Part shown: piece by piece, positions 10,641 through 20,506 of the stretch
Layout: every line of letters begins with the position of its first letter
Position numbering within the stretch: position 1 is the first letter of the stretch
DNA from: Chromera velia
Lineage: Eukaryota > Sar > Chromeraceae
Direction of reading: 5' to 3'
Assembly: GCA_018398765.1 (NCBI GenBank)
Contig: JAHBMJ010000210.1
Coordinates: forward strand, 15,769 to 53,943
Length of the DNA stretch: 38,175 bases
Translations under genes and position numbers: made by a program
Notes under the pieces: model-generated
What the model saw: the letters and a program-made list of their open reading frames with translations, nothing else
Databases searched by the model: none
What the model was told of the DNA's origin: nothing

Positions 10641-11186
10641 GACTGATTTCCGTGTGTGTTTCTTACATGTATTCTTCTGTTTTTTTTCTCTTTTTTTCCT
10701 TTTTCCTGTTCGATCACAAACTCAAGTGCTTTTTCTTTCTCTTCTTCCTCTTTTTCTTTTTTTCTTCCTCTTTTGTTGTCAGTCCTTGCGTAATCAGTCT
10801 TCCTATCTGTGGATGACGATGGGGCCATGTCCGTGTCAGTCCGCAGTCGCCCCTGTAAGCCTGCAGACCCTTCAGTGTTTTTAACCATTTTATCGATTCG
10901 GAAACCCTCCCTGCTGCTGTCTTGCATGCATCGGAGGATTTCTCGAGCCCATAGGTCTGTTCGGCTGTATGAAGGGTGGTCTTTGGAATTGCTGCCCAGG
11001 TTGGTGCTGCCGTGAAGGAAAACCTTGTGGATTTCTTTATCCAAGTGCTCTGGTTGTCTGATTTTATGTCGAAAGTCCCTGCCATTCCGTTCTCTGTTGC
11101 TGGGGAAAAGGAGGCGGTCTCTGAAGCACTGCAGGGAAAGGGGACGGTCTTTGAAAGATAGCAGGTGGTCTTTGAAACACTGTGGT
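10641..11186 (-). pseudogene. gag-protease linker, frame unclear
   Basis: Between the gag knuckle and the protease all three - strand frames are partly open and none is clearly the native one. The upstream end encodes Pro-rich repeats (FQRPP-like, about 11180-11110); the end next to the protease encodes Lys/Glu-rich sequence from polypyrimidine on the + strand. At least one indel probably lies here, or a programmed frameshift between gag and pol; the sequence does not decide. Confidence 0.5.
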
Positions 11187-13202
11187 TTACGCTGAAGGAA
11201 GCGTCCTGTTTCCTCCAAAACCAAAACCCTAGCGTGCTGAGCCTGTAATTCGATTCTCTCTCCAGTCTCGCTGCAGTGTCCTACATACGGGTTTTGCGTG
11301 ACCCTTTCTGCCGCAATATCCACATTCGTGATCTACAGGAAGAGTGCAGCGGTCACCTGCATAAGGGGCTGCACCTCCACACTGGGTACATGTAGCTTGA
11401 GTGGACACTGCCGCTGCTATATCTGCCGCTGTTTGCGCTGCTGTTTGTGCCACTGTTTGCTGCAGAACTGCGTTAATCAAGGCAGATGTCTGTCCTTCAA
11501 AAAGAGGAGCGAGCCCTTCTTCTTGACGGTTGGTGATTCTGTTTCCTTCGGAATCCATCATTTCTTTATCTCTTCTCTCGATTGTCGTGATCTTCCTTAC
11601 TTTTTCGGCTTTCTCAGTCGTTCCACTGTTCTGTGCAATTAGCTCTGCTGCCCCCACTAATTTGTCGAATGATGTGTATTGCTTTTGTGTGAGGATTGAC
11701 TTTGTGATCTTGTCGGACAGTCCTCTCCGGAATTTTTTTATCAGTCTTTCATCCTCGATCGACGAATTTGCTTATCAACAAAGGGAAGTGTACCTGTCTG
11801 CGTATTCTTGGATTGTTTCTTCTTCTCTTTACTGCAAGTTGTCTAAGCTGGCCTCTGCTCTCTCTACGTGTGGTTCTTTGAGTCCAAACTTCGAGAAGAA
11901 TGTGTCTTTCAGGTCAGTGATAGTTTAAATTTTCCTCATTTTTTCGTCGGATATGTTTGTGAACCAATCGAGTGCATTTCCCTTCAGCGACTTTTGGAAA
12001 TAGAACAGGACTTGGGTGATGTTCCATTGAAAAGCAGTGGCATCCATCTCAAAAGCTCTCCAGAAGTTTCGTACGTCTTTTCTTTCTCCTGAATATGCAT
12101 TGATGTCTGCTTTGATTGGGGGGTTGTAGAAGTGGTTTGGGGTTGGCAGCAGTGGAGGGGTTGGTAGCAGAGGAGGCAGATCAGCTCTTTGGGTGGAAAA
12201 GGGAAGCTGTGAGGGTACCGAAGCCACGCTGTCTGCTTTCGCTTCCTTTACGGGCAGTTTGTCTGTGTTAAGCACCAACTCGAATTCTCCTTCTTTTGTA
12301 GGTTTGAATGTCACTCCCTGTCTTGCTAATTCTTTCAGGACAGACGGATCCCATTTCTGTACTTGCGCGGGGCCGGCTGACGTCTTCTTCTATGCTTCAT
12401 CGGTCGGTTGATCTATCATTTCCTCGTCGAGGTCTTCTTTGTTCTCTTCTCCATTTCTTTTCTCTTCATTATTTTCCTTTCCTTTCTCATTCTCTTGTGT
12501 CTCATTTTCTTCCATTTTTTCGTCTTGGCTCTCCACCTCCTTTTCTGTTTCCTTTTTCTTGTTGTTCCGATTTTTGTTATAATTGGAGGATTTGCCCTTT
12601 TCCTTCTTTTTCGATGGCTCTTTAATTATTTTCTTGGATTTTTCCATATGCTGAAGAAACTCGTCCATTTCAAGGAATTCGTCAGCGTTGTTTTTCTTCT
12701 TGTTCTTTTCTAGTGCTTTTTGTCGGGCTGTCAGTTTTTTCTTGGCCTGAGGCTTTGGAGCTATATTTGGTTCTCTTTCCCCTTTTTTTTTTCGACAGAA
12801 AAGCCTTCAGTCTACCCAAATGTAGCGAGTGGGGGAAGGAATGTATATAGGGAGAAGTTGGCGGTTACTGTCGATAAATCTCAGCTGACGTGTGACGTCA
12901 AGATTCAGTGCCTTGATGACTTCGTCTGACTGGCGATTATGAGCGACGACTATGTATGAATACTGATCTAAAAGGAAGATTCTCAGATTTTGTTGGTCCT
13001 CAATGAATTCTGTGTTTCTCTGCAAAATTTCGTTCACGATGAGTCTCGCTCGTTCTTCCTTTTCCGTTGTGTGCAATTCTGGAAGTTCTCCAGGCAAAAT
13101 TGCTCGAAGGATCTTTCTCGTTCTGGCTGTGATTTCTTCGGGGTTTGCCTGGTCAGTTGTTCTTTTTCGCGTCAGATGGGTTTGAGGGATTATTTTTGTA
13201 TT
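11187..13202 (-). pseudogene. gypsy gag (capsid and CCHC nucleocapsid), broken
   Basis: This is a single - strand frame from after a TGA at 13203 to TAA at 11187. The N-terminal part (13202-12810) is basic and helical and has no visible ATG. A Lys/Glu-rich stretch (12720-12400) follows, then a capsid-like retrotransposon gag segment near 12110-11790 with AYSGERKDVRNFWRAFE, a Trp-Phe-containing helix, IQEYADRY and FRRGLSDKI. A nucleocapsid knuckle at 11324-11283 has the spacing C-x2-C-x4-H-x4-C (CGYCGRKGHAKPVC), preceded by a CTQC pair. Seven premature stops (TGA 12807, TAG 12390, TAA 11925, TAA 11829, TGA 11775, TAA 11772, TAG 11229) fall inside otherwise coherent sequence. Confidence 0.8.
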
Positions 13203-13710
13203 TCAGTTAGATAGAGTTTTCTGTTTTGCTGCTGATTTCTGTTAAAATCTCATGATATAAGTAAAGGAAGTTAAAAATTATGAACTTACAGAGAGAAAAA
13301 ACGACTTGATAAAGTGAGAGAGGTACGGTTCCGTTGAAGAGCGAAAAGAGAAGGGAGAATCCGAATTTGAAGAAAGACAGAAGGGTTTGTTTAGCTGTGA
13401 AGGAAAGATTTGTGCAACAGAGTGAAATTCCAAACTTGCTGAGGGGAAAGATGGCTTAATTTGCAGAAAGATCTCCTTCGCAAAAGGAAAGAAAGAGAAG
13501 CAATCCAAATTCGAATGAAGAAAGAGTTACTTGTATTTGTCTCGTATGTGCAGGTAGACTGCTCGTATACACAAAGACGGCAAGCGAAAAAAGTAAGTCA
13601 CACAGGGATGGAAGTAGTCGAATTTTCTTTTTGCTTAGCAGGAAAGTCCAAGTCACAAAACGTACGAACGCTTCGTAATGTGTTTTGCCTTTCGCAGAAG
13701 GATAAAATAA

Positions 13711-13919
13711 GTCAAATTTACCGTCAGGTAGAATGCGTGAAATTCATAAAAAGAGCAGGGCTTTGCCGTTTATAGAGAAACGAAGAGGGGTCAAATTCAC
13801 TGTTAGGTAGAATGCGTGAAATTCGCAAAAAGAGCAGGGCTTCGCCGTTCACAGAGAAATGAAGAGAAGCCAAATTCACTGTCAGGTAGAATGTGTGAAA
13901 TTTGTAAAAAGGGCAGGAA
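13711..13919 (-). repeat. 79-bp tandem repeat (about 2.6 copies) in the gypsy leader
   Basis: Units at 13711-13789, 13790-13868 and a partial third from 13869. Each begins GTCAAATT-like sequence, then AGGTAGAATGCGTGAAATTC and AAAAAGAGCAGGGCTT. Copies differ at several sites. It lies between the gag start and the primer-binding site. Confidence 0.9.
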
Positions 13920-13930
13920 AAGGCGGTACA

Positions 13931-14045
13931 GTCAGAAATTTCAGCAGCGCTTCGCGGTGTGGTCCTGTCTGATGTTGATTTATGGTAGAGGACAGAAAGT
14001 GGGGTTCCGTCAGAAATTCCAGTAGCGCTTCGCGATGTGGCCCTG
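13931..14045 (-). repeat. Second leader repeat with 78-bp period
   Basis: A 37-bp segment (GTCAGAAATT, then CAGCGCTTCGC-like and TGTGG) occurs at 13931-13967 and again at 14009-14045, 78 bp apart. The period nearly equals that of the adjacent 79-bp array, so the two may be diverged members of one array. Confidence 0.8.
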
Positions 14046-14290
14046 CTTCTTCTCCTTGCAGGTACAGGATACCAAAGGGACGGCCAAGTCGAGGGCGTAC
14101 AAATTGAAGTTTGAGTTGATGGCTCGCAGGTGTGGGCTCCTGTAGTATGCGTGTAGATGATCACAGCGTTCTGGTTTCCTCTGGGTGAACCTTCTCTGGG
14201 CGAAGAAGGTGGTCTGCGTTGCTTACAGAATAGTTGTTGTTCGGCAGAGAAGGTTGGTCTCCATTCACTCAACTCTTTGATCTTGTTGAT

Positions 14291-14309
14291 CTCGAGCTAG
14301 GCGTCACCA
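14291..14309 (-). promoter_or_regulatory. Candidate tRNA primer-binding site
   Basis: On the - strand the sequence reads TTAACA, two bases, then TGGTGACGCC. A terminal CA, a short spacer and a TGG-initiated tRNA complement are the layout at the end of a 5' LTR. On the + strand this is GGCGTCACCA, an acceptor-stem-plus-CCA shape. The tRNA species is not identified, and the matching 3' LTR was not found. Confidence 0.45.
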
Positions 14310-14517
14310 CGTGTTAAGGTCTACTTAGAGGGGTTGGCGCTAGTGAGTGCTTGCAGAGGTTCAGGGGTCTTCAGGGCTTGATGTCGCTGGAGCGGTTCAA
14401 GTTGATCCCTAGTGACAGACTCGATCGATGTCAGGAGCATGGAGCTTTCTTGCGATTCAGCGATCGATCTGATTTCATAGTAGTCTTCTAGAAAGTCTTT
14501 CGAAAGTCTTTCATGTG

Positions 14518-14572
14518 ATTTCGATCGAAATGCGACAGGCCAAAATCTGTATAGTACAGGACGTTAACGTCC
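14518..14572. repeat. Two perfect 14-bp palindromes
   Basis: ATTTCGATCGAAAT at 14518-14531 and GGACGTTAACGTCC at 14559-14572, 27 bp apart. Both are perfect inverted repeats without a spacer, so they are binding-site-like rather than hairpin stems. Confidence 0.9.
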
Positions 14573-14595
14573 CGTCTCTTTTCTTGTTGATCCTT

Positions 14596-14675
14596 AAAAA
14601 GGTAGGTAGCGAGGATTGAACCTATGATCTTCTGTTTGTTAATGTTGTATGTTAACCACTAAGTCATGAACGTAA
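14596..14675 (-). ncRNA. tRNA-like pol III promoter relic (tRNA pseudogene or SINE head)
   Basis: On the - strand an A-box-like TGACTTAGTGGTT (14666-14654) is followed 31 bp later by a B-box GGTTCAATCC (14622-14613) and, after TCGCTACCTACC, by TTTTT (14600-14596), a pol III terminator. Spacing matches a tRNA gene. The acceptor and D stems do not pair, so it is not a functional tRNA. It could be a tRNA-derived SINE head or a decayed tRNA. Confidence 0.45.
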
Positions 14676-14913
14676 GCGACACACACCATTCTCTTTTGCT
14701 TAGCACTATTTTCGATTAAGTCAATTTATTTAATTCTCATTTTTTTTCTAGTCACGCTTTGATAGCGCATAGCAATATAACTAGTGGTATAATTTGTAAG
14801 ATCATTTAGTGCATAGTTTACATCAGTGACGTCACAATGACGTGCATAGTATAGTCATTAAATTAGTTATTGAAGTAATTCGTTTATCCATTGATGTAAG
14901 TTTTTAAAACTAT

Positions 14914-15366
14914 ATGAACTGCACTTCATCATTCATAGTCTCCATTCCTGCAGAGTCTCACGGTTTTCTCACGTCAGTTCTCTTCCCTAAGCGTCTTCAA
15001 CATTCTTTCAGCACTGCATGTGCAGATAGACGTACAGGGATCATGGATCCTTCCTCGATCGGGGGAAACTTGTCTCAGCTTCTTTTCTTTCCCTCGACCT
15101 CTGGACGATCCAAATTTCTTTTCTGCCAAGCAATGGATGATGCAGTCTTCTGGTCGCGCGGCTGTCCACCCGAGGAAAGACGCCTGTTTGAGGGATTAAG
15201 AAAGATCGAGACAACTGGGTGGGCATTTTCTTTACAGTCAACACTCCACTTCATTGATTTATTCACTCATGGCATGGGAGAATTACTGCACGTTCAGGTG
15301 CACTGCAGGGGGTCGACAAGGCCGCTCGAAGTGCATCTCACACACACGCAATGCACACAAGATTGA
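14914..15366 (+). CDS. Weak hypothetical ORF
   Basis: 150 codons, with an internal ATG at 15044 giving MDPSSIGGNLSQ. The segment MDDAVFWSRGCPPEERRLFE looks protein-like, but there is no recognisable domain, the end is low complexity (HTHTQCTQD), and the ORF lies in the likely 3' flank of the opposing SET gene. It could be an exon of an unseen gene or chance. Confidence 0.2.
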   Translation: MNCTSSFIVSIPAESHGFLTSVLFPKRLQHSFSTACADRRTGIMDPSSIGGNLSQLLFFPSTSGRSKFLFCQAMDDAVFWSRGCPPEERRLFEGLRKIETTGWAFSLQSTLHFIDLFTHGMGELLHVQVHCRGSTRPLEVHLTHTQCTQD

Positions 15367-15587
15367 GTAGAAGAAAACTTAAAAAAGACGAGATACCTCA
15401 AATTAATGACATGGACATGTGCACAACACCGGAATTTCATCATACAGACGCGACACGTGTCACGCCATACATTCATCCACTCATTCTCTCACACTGCCAG
15501 AAAATGAACGATAAGTTAAGAAACGATCATAGGACAGACTGCGATCACAAAAGGAAAGAAAATTCGACACGCTCATGCATGGAGGTG

Positions 15588-18500
15588 TCACGACGTTCCG
15601 ACCGTCTCACGGCTGCCCTCTCTTTCTCTCTCCTCCTGTTGCACCCCTTCCTCTTGCATTTCTTCCTCCTCTTCTGCCTCTGTCTCTTCGCTCACTCTCT
15701 CCGAAACCGAAGAAGCAGCGCGGTTCTTCGCCTCTTCTTCGCTCTCATCCTCTCCCTCCTCTAACCCGGCGGAAGGAATTTCAAGACCCGTAGAGGGAGG
15801 GAGAGACATAACGGGCTCTCCTAGTTTTTCTCTCAGAACGTTTGCGCCTCGCTGCACGCACCGGTGGTTCTCCAACCGGAACAACAGCGCAAGTTGCCGT
15901 CTCCTGAAGGCTCTCTGGAAGGCATTGCGCTGTTGGAGCCACTCCTTGGAGGGGGCGGCGGGGACACCGTCAGAGTCCACTGCCAAAGGGGGAGGGGGTG
16001 TGGCGTCGGGCTGAGGGTCTGCTCTGGGCGAGTTGATAACCTTCCACAATTCCTCGGGAGATTCCTTGAAGGGCAAAAGTTCGACTGCAGAAGTGGNNNN
16101 NNNNNNNNNNNNNNNNNNNNNNNNNNNNGGGGGGGGGCAGAAAGAGGAACGAGTTGAGGGGTGGTTCGAGTGGAGGAGGGATGAGAAGGGGAAAGACAGA
16201 CGCAAACAGGCAGATATGCACACACACACACACACACACACACGGACGGACGGACGGACGGACGGACGGAAGGAAGGAGGGGCAGGATAGACAGAATCTC
16301 TTCCTGGATTGGAACACAATACAACGAGCGCAATCGACGAAGAGAAGAGAAGGCCCCTTGAATGAAGAATGCCGTCCCATCACTGCACTTACCTGCACGG
16401 AGAAGTAGCCTCATTGCAAGGGCCTCGTTTTCCTCCGAGAGTTCGTCCGAACATCTCTGCAAATAAGGGGAGGGAAGGAAGGAAGAAGGATACCAACCTC
16501 TGCTGTCATCAAAGAGTTGAGGGAGAATTCGAATGCCCTTTTTTTAGAGAAAAGCAGGCAGGGAGGAATTTCGCTTCAGGGCATTGGAAGAGAAGAAGGC
16601 ATTGAAAAGAAAAGAAGGCGAGTATCTGCCTCTATGCACATCTGGAGAGCCAAGAGTGGCATCGAAAACGTCGAGAGAGAGGGAGCGAGAGGGTGGGGGG
16701 AAGGGACGGGAAGCAGAAAGGGGGCGAGAGAACTTATAGACACGAACACAGAATCCATCCTGACACAAAAATGAAAAGAAACACAGAGAGGGCGGACAGA
16801 ACCAGAGGATAAAGGGATCTTCAAATGCAAGACGCAAGAAAGAAACTCACGCTCAAAGGCAGAGATGCCCATTCCTTCTTCCCCCCTCCAGCCGCAAGGA
16901 AACGGGCCGCCGTCAGGGCCTCGACGGAAGGTCCTGTGGGGGTCATGACCACCTGCGTGCGTCAATGTATGCATCCATGCAGATCTTTTTTTTGAAGACT
17001 CGAGGAAAGGAAGGGCACCAACGGTACACAAGAAAGACTTAGATACACATGCAAACTTTGGGGTTTGGATTCCGTTGTGCGTTCGTTTAGAGGCGCAAAC
17101 ACGTAAGCACCTGCTCTACACGTCGCCAGCAAGCCCTCCTAGTTTGAAGGAAACAAAAGAGAACGGAGGAAGCGATGCGCACGGCTTCTTTCAAAAGAAA
17201 CCACGATGTTTTCTTTTCAAACAACCCTAAATTTACCCCTCCCTTCAGTGACTGCAAGCAGTACTGACCTTATTTGCCATGGCAGGATCTGCACGGACGA
17301 TCGCTGCCCTCTTCAACAGATCCGCAGCGCTCAGATCCCCGGCAGCAGAGGCAGAGACCAGCTTTTGTGCGGCCGTCTCTGCGTCTCCCTCTCCTGCTTT
17401 CGTGCTCGGAAGGAGGGCGTCTGTCAGAGAGACTCTCTCATTCGGGTTGTTCGACTCCACAAAACCCCAACGCCGCAAGAGCTCGGAGCTCGAGTGATCG
17501 CCGTAACTGAGGACAGTTGAAGGGGGAGGGGGCACAGAGTGAGGAGAACGCGGATGGGAGCAGGAAGGACGAAGAATGCTGGCAAGAGGCACCCATCCCA
17601 AAGGCTTGAGGGTTTTCGCTTGCTTTTGTGCTTGACGGTTTTCGAATGAAAACAAGCGAAATCGACTGACAAATAATAAAAGCATCAGTACTTAGTTCCT
17701 CCGCAGAAGGCCCAGTCGAACCTCCCATCGGATCGAAAGTCCCCTTTTTTCTCTTCCGGCGCCCTCAAAATCTGTTTCTTTTTTTTCGTTCGTGTCTCCT
17801 CACCTCAACCACGCTTCATTGCCTGCCCTCTTTCCTTTCTGCTTCTTCTGCTTCTGCTTCTTCTTCTTCTTCTTCTTCTTTCCTAGCTGTTCTGTTTGTT
17901 GGGGAAGCAAACGAGAGGACTGATGGAAATGCTGACTTAAGGGCTGACCAATCGACTGTGAACAAGAATATCTCCGTTTCTTCCTCTCCCCGCTTCGTAA
18001 ATCAACGCAGTTGCATTGCTGACTGGCTGACTTACTCACTCACTCGCACTCTCACTGAGAGGCTGACTGACTGAGGAAGATTTGCTTTTCTTTTCATGCA
18101 GATTTCTTAAATGCTGACTGACTTGAGGAAGATTTGCTGTCCCGCTCCAACAGGCTCTGTTGTTTCGACGTAATACATTTTTCTCAAGGGCTCGAAGCGG
18201 ACCGTGGCCTGCAGCTCACGCAGAGTGGGAGGAGCGAGATGGATGGATGGACTATCAGGGGGTTTTCTGTTTTCTTTCTCTTCACATTTCTTTCGAGAGA
18301 GAGAGTGCCACCCTTGCACACAGAGAGACTGAAAGATGGCGATATCAAAAGAAGCTTTGCCAAGAAGAGAAGGGATGATAAAATGAAGCACTAGATACAT
18401 CAACAGGAAGAGGAAGAAAGCCGAAGCCGTAGGCACTCACTTGTTCACTCTCTATCATTCTCTCTCCCCCGCTCTCGGGCAGAGATCAGCAGCCTCACCG

Positions 18501-19133
18501 TTGTGTTTCCGTTGTGGTTCAAAAAGTCCGCGTACGGAAGAATTGACCGAAACTTCTCTTTCCTCAAAAACCGATTTCCAAACACATACAGCTGCAGACA
18601 GACAAGGAAGCTGAAACGAATGAATCCTGTGCAAACAGAAAAGCGTCGGAAGGGAAGGAAGGGAGGAAGGAAGGAAGGAAGGAAGGAAGTTACCGACCGC
18701 TACGAGACGAATGAGCCTCTTGGTAGGAAGCAAAAGAAGACTGAAAGGGGAAGCGAAAAGGTCTGGCCTCCTCGTGGCGTGGGTGCGAGTGTGCGTGGAG
18801 GGCAAAGCTGACGATCAAGTTGAGGTGGGTGAGGAAGAGAGAAACGGGGAGGCAGAAGAGGCGCCTTGTAAAATTGGAACAGGCCAGGAAGGAAGACAGG
18901 AGGGACAGAGGGATAGAAGAAGGAAGCAGAGGGAGACCGACGACTGACAGACTGACAGACATTCCATGCGAGTGCAGAGACAGGCGGCACAGCGAGTGCG
19001 TTGAGGAACCATTGTGGGATTTCAATGAGGAAGTCAAGGTTGTCCAGCAGCCACCAAGTCAGGTACGTGGAGAGAAGAACCCAGAGGCCGGGGAAGGATA
19101 TCAGGGGCTTCTCTATCTCAAACGATCGGCTTC

Positions 19134-19188
<55 letters not shown>

Positions 19189-20506
19189 TTGATTCATAGA
19201 CGGACACTAACAGACAGGCTGCCGGGCTGTGCTGTCCGACCCTTTCTTCTTCGGCTTCCTTTTGTTTTTCTGTTACCTTGCGTCCTGCCTTGTTGCTTTG
19301 TTCGACCTAGAATTCCCTGTTTCGTTCCTTGCCCGTCCTTCTCTGCTTGCATTGTAGAGAGGGAGAGAGGCGAAGAATATGAGAACGCCCAGAATCGGCA
19401 GAACGCAGCAGAAGAGCGTGTAGCGAGCCGATCCGATCAAAGAAGATTACTCTTTCCTTCGCTTTGGCTGCCACTACGTTGTTCTCTCTCTTTGTCTCTC
19501 TCTCTGTCTCTCTTCTGCAGGTGTCGGTCTCCGCTTGTGAAAGACATCTGGTGGCCTGGGCAAGCAACCTTTTGGACATTCCCTCTGTTTGCTTCATGCT
19601 TCCTTCCGCTCGTCAAATCCCCTCCCCTCATCTGAGTGCATCTGCATGTTTGGGTGACCCCTCTTGGTACTTCGTTCTGTCTGACCTCCTCGAAAGTGTT
19701 CAGAAGCACTCACGCACATCAACGCAGTGAATCCCCCCTATCAATGATGCACACATCTACCTACCTGCTATGATCATGGAGGTAGTGAAGTCCCTCTCCG
19801 AGAACTTGGGCGTCTGTCCCGCCGCCTCCTGGGCCTTGACGTAGTCGGTATAGATCTGTTTCCACTGCCGTCTCTGGTCGTATACCTTCGACCGAAGAGC
19901 GGCATCCTCCAAGAGGGAGAGCTCCTTCTCCGTCCACAGCACCAGCTGGTCGTATGCAGAAGGGGGGGGAAGCGTCGAGAACCAATCCGCAAAGTCCGAA
20001 AAACCTCCTTTCGATCTCTCGTTAAGGAGCTGAATAGCAAGTCTGGCTTCTGGGGTGCATGATTCAAAAAACTGCTGTGCACAGAAGCTCTTATCAAGTG
20101 GAAACACCTCAAAATCCGAAGACTCAATGGAGGACTTGAACTCACGCGACACCGCCACAATCTCCTCCCCCACACCCATTGCACGAGATGTGCGAAGGCC
20201 AAACATCTCAACTGGAGGCTGCCCCTGTTCTAACAGTTCAGGAGACGTCATCAGAGGATATTCAATCTGGAATGGAGTTGCTTTTGCATTCGTGCGGATC
20301 ATCAATCGGTCCCCTACTCTCTTTACACTGTCCGCAGGGACAATATCAAAAGGGCTGTAGCTGCCGCCAAGCGAAGAGCGTTCCCTCCTTCCCTCTACCA
20401 CTCGCCGCCGTCTCGCACTCGAACTCAATGCATCTGGTCGTAAGACGAACGCCACGGTGCTGCGCAGAGCGCAGCACGCTACCACGGTCCAGAGAAGCGA
20501 AGTCAT
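15588..20506 (-). CDS. SET-domain protein methyltransferase, Rubisco-LSMT-like, probably plastid-targeted
   Basis: Exons on the - strand: 20506-19765, 18591-18499, 18208-18123, 17506-17269, 16952-16851, 16456-16393, 16084-15588 (TGA). Phases agree from the second listed exon to the end; the 19765 to 18591 join is unresolved (phases disagree, so a small exon or another donor is missing). SET evidence: YADFLNHNGNTT carries the NH substrate/AdoMet motif; PVGAGQQIFL plus NYGDHSSSELLRRWGF (formed across a splice) is the post-catalytic Tyr-Gly segment; NPNERVSL follows. Downstream exons (VVMTPTGPSVEAL; SEENEALAMRLLLR; FQRAFRRRQLALL) resemble the Rubisco-LSMT substrate-binding helices. The N-terminus is a signal peptide (MTSLLWTVVACCALRSTVA) followed by FVLRP and Arg/Ser-rich sequence, as in bipartite plastid presequences. 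The C-terminus is an acidic Glu tail. Probable role: lysine methylation of a plastid protein. Confidence 0.82.
16097..16128. other. Assembly gap (32 N) in a SET-gene intron
   Basis: 32 unknown bases flanked on the right by a run of nine G. The acceptor TTCTGCAG of the last exon lies 12 bases to its left, so coding sequence is not affected. Confidence 0.98.
16218..16270 (+). repeat. CA dinucleotide followed by GGAC tetranucleotide repeat
   Basis: CA repeat at 16218-16243 running straight into GGAC/GGAA units to about 16276, inside the intron that holds the gap. Confidence 0.95.
18062..18138 (-). repeat. Duplicated splice-donor region in the SET gene
   Basis: The - strand segment AGCAAATCTTCCTCA(A)GTCAGTCAGC occurs twice (18138-18113 and 18086-18062). 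The first copy holds the donor used for the 18208-18123 exon; the second is a decoy 51 bp downstream in the intron. Extension to the decoy would keep the phase but meets TAA after FLKSVSI. Confidence 0.8.
19137..19188 (+). repeat. CA/GA compound microsatellite
   Basis: CA units to 19166 then GA units to 19188, within the unresolved large intron of the SET gene. A GGAA array at 18651-18689 and TC array at 19483-19515 lie in the same intron. Confidence 0.95.

Larger units (their letters stand above)
6111..14311 (-). mobile_element. Decayed Ty3/gypsy retrotransposon with chromodomain-like tail
   Basis: Reading the - strand from right to left: a primer-binding-site-like sequence (14291-14309), a leader with tandem repeats, gag, aspartic protease, reverse transcriptase, RNase H, H2C2 zinc finger plus DDE integrase, and a chromodomain-like C-terminus. 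The order PR-RT-RH-INT is that of Ty3/gypsy (Metaviridae-type) elements. From 13202 to 11187 and from about 10640 to 6111 all segments share one frame, interrupted by in-frame stops at 12807, 12390, 11925, 11829, 11775, 11772, 11229, 11187, 9849, 9249, 8853, 8829, 7809 and 7413. I cannot pair two LTRs, so the 3' LTR is absent, lost or too diverged to see. Confidence 0.92.
14312..15587. other. Unassigned stretch: putative LTR sequence, palindromes, tRNA-like relic, one weak ORF
   Basis: Starting at TGTTAAGG, this would be the gypsy 5' LTR if the primer-binding site is right, but its outer end cannot be set. Within it are an 11-bp direct repeat (14491-14512), two 14-bp palindromes, a pol III promoter-like segment and AT-rich sequence with TGACGTCA-type motifs (14826-14850). 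The SET-gene 3' UTR probably occupies its right edge. Confidence 0.5.

Noticed and set aside
24-13202. Reassigned stop codons as an explanation for readable transposon frames
   Set aside because: All three stops occur inside the elements, while the two host genes end normally with TGA and TAA and their exons contain none in frame. Mutational decay is simpler.
13711-14045. CRISPR-like array
   Set aside because: Contiguous diverged tandem repeats without unique spacers, in a eukaryotic retroelement leader.
14596-14675. Functional tRNA gene
   Set aside because: Boxes and spacing are right, but acceptor and D stems do not pair.
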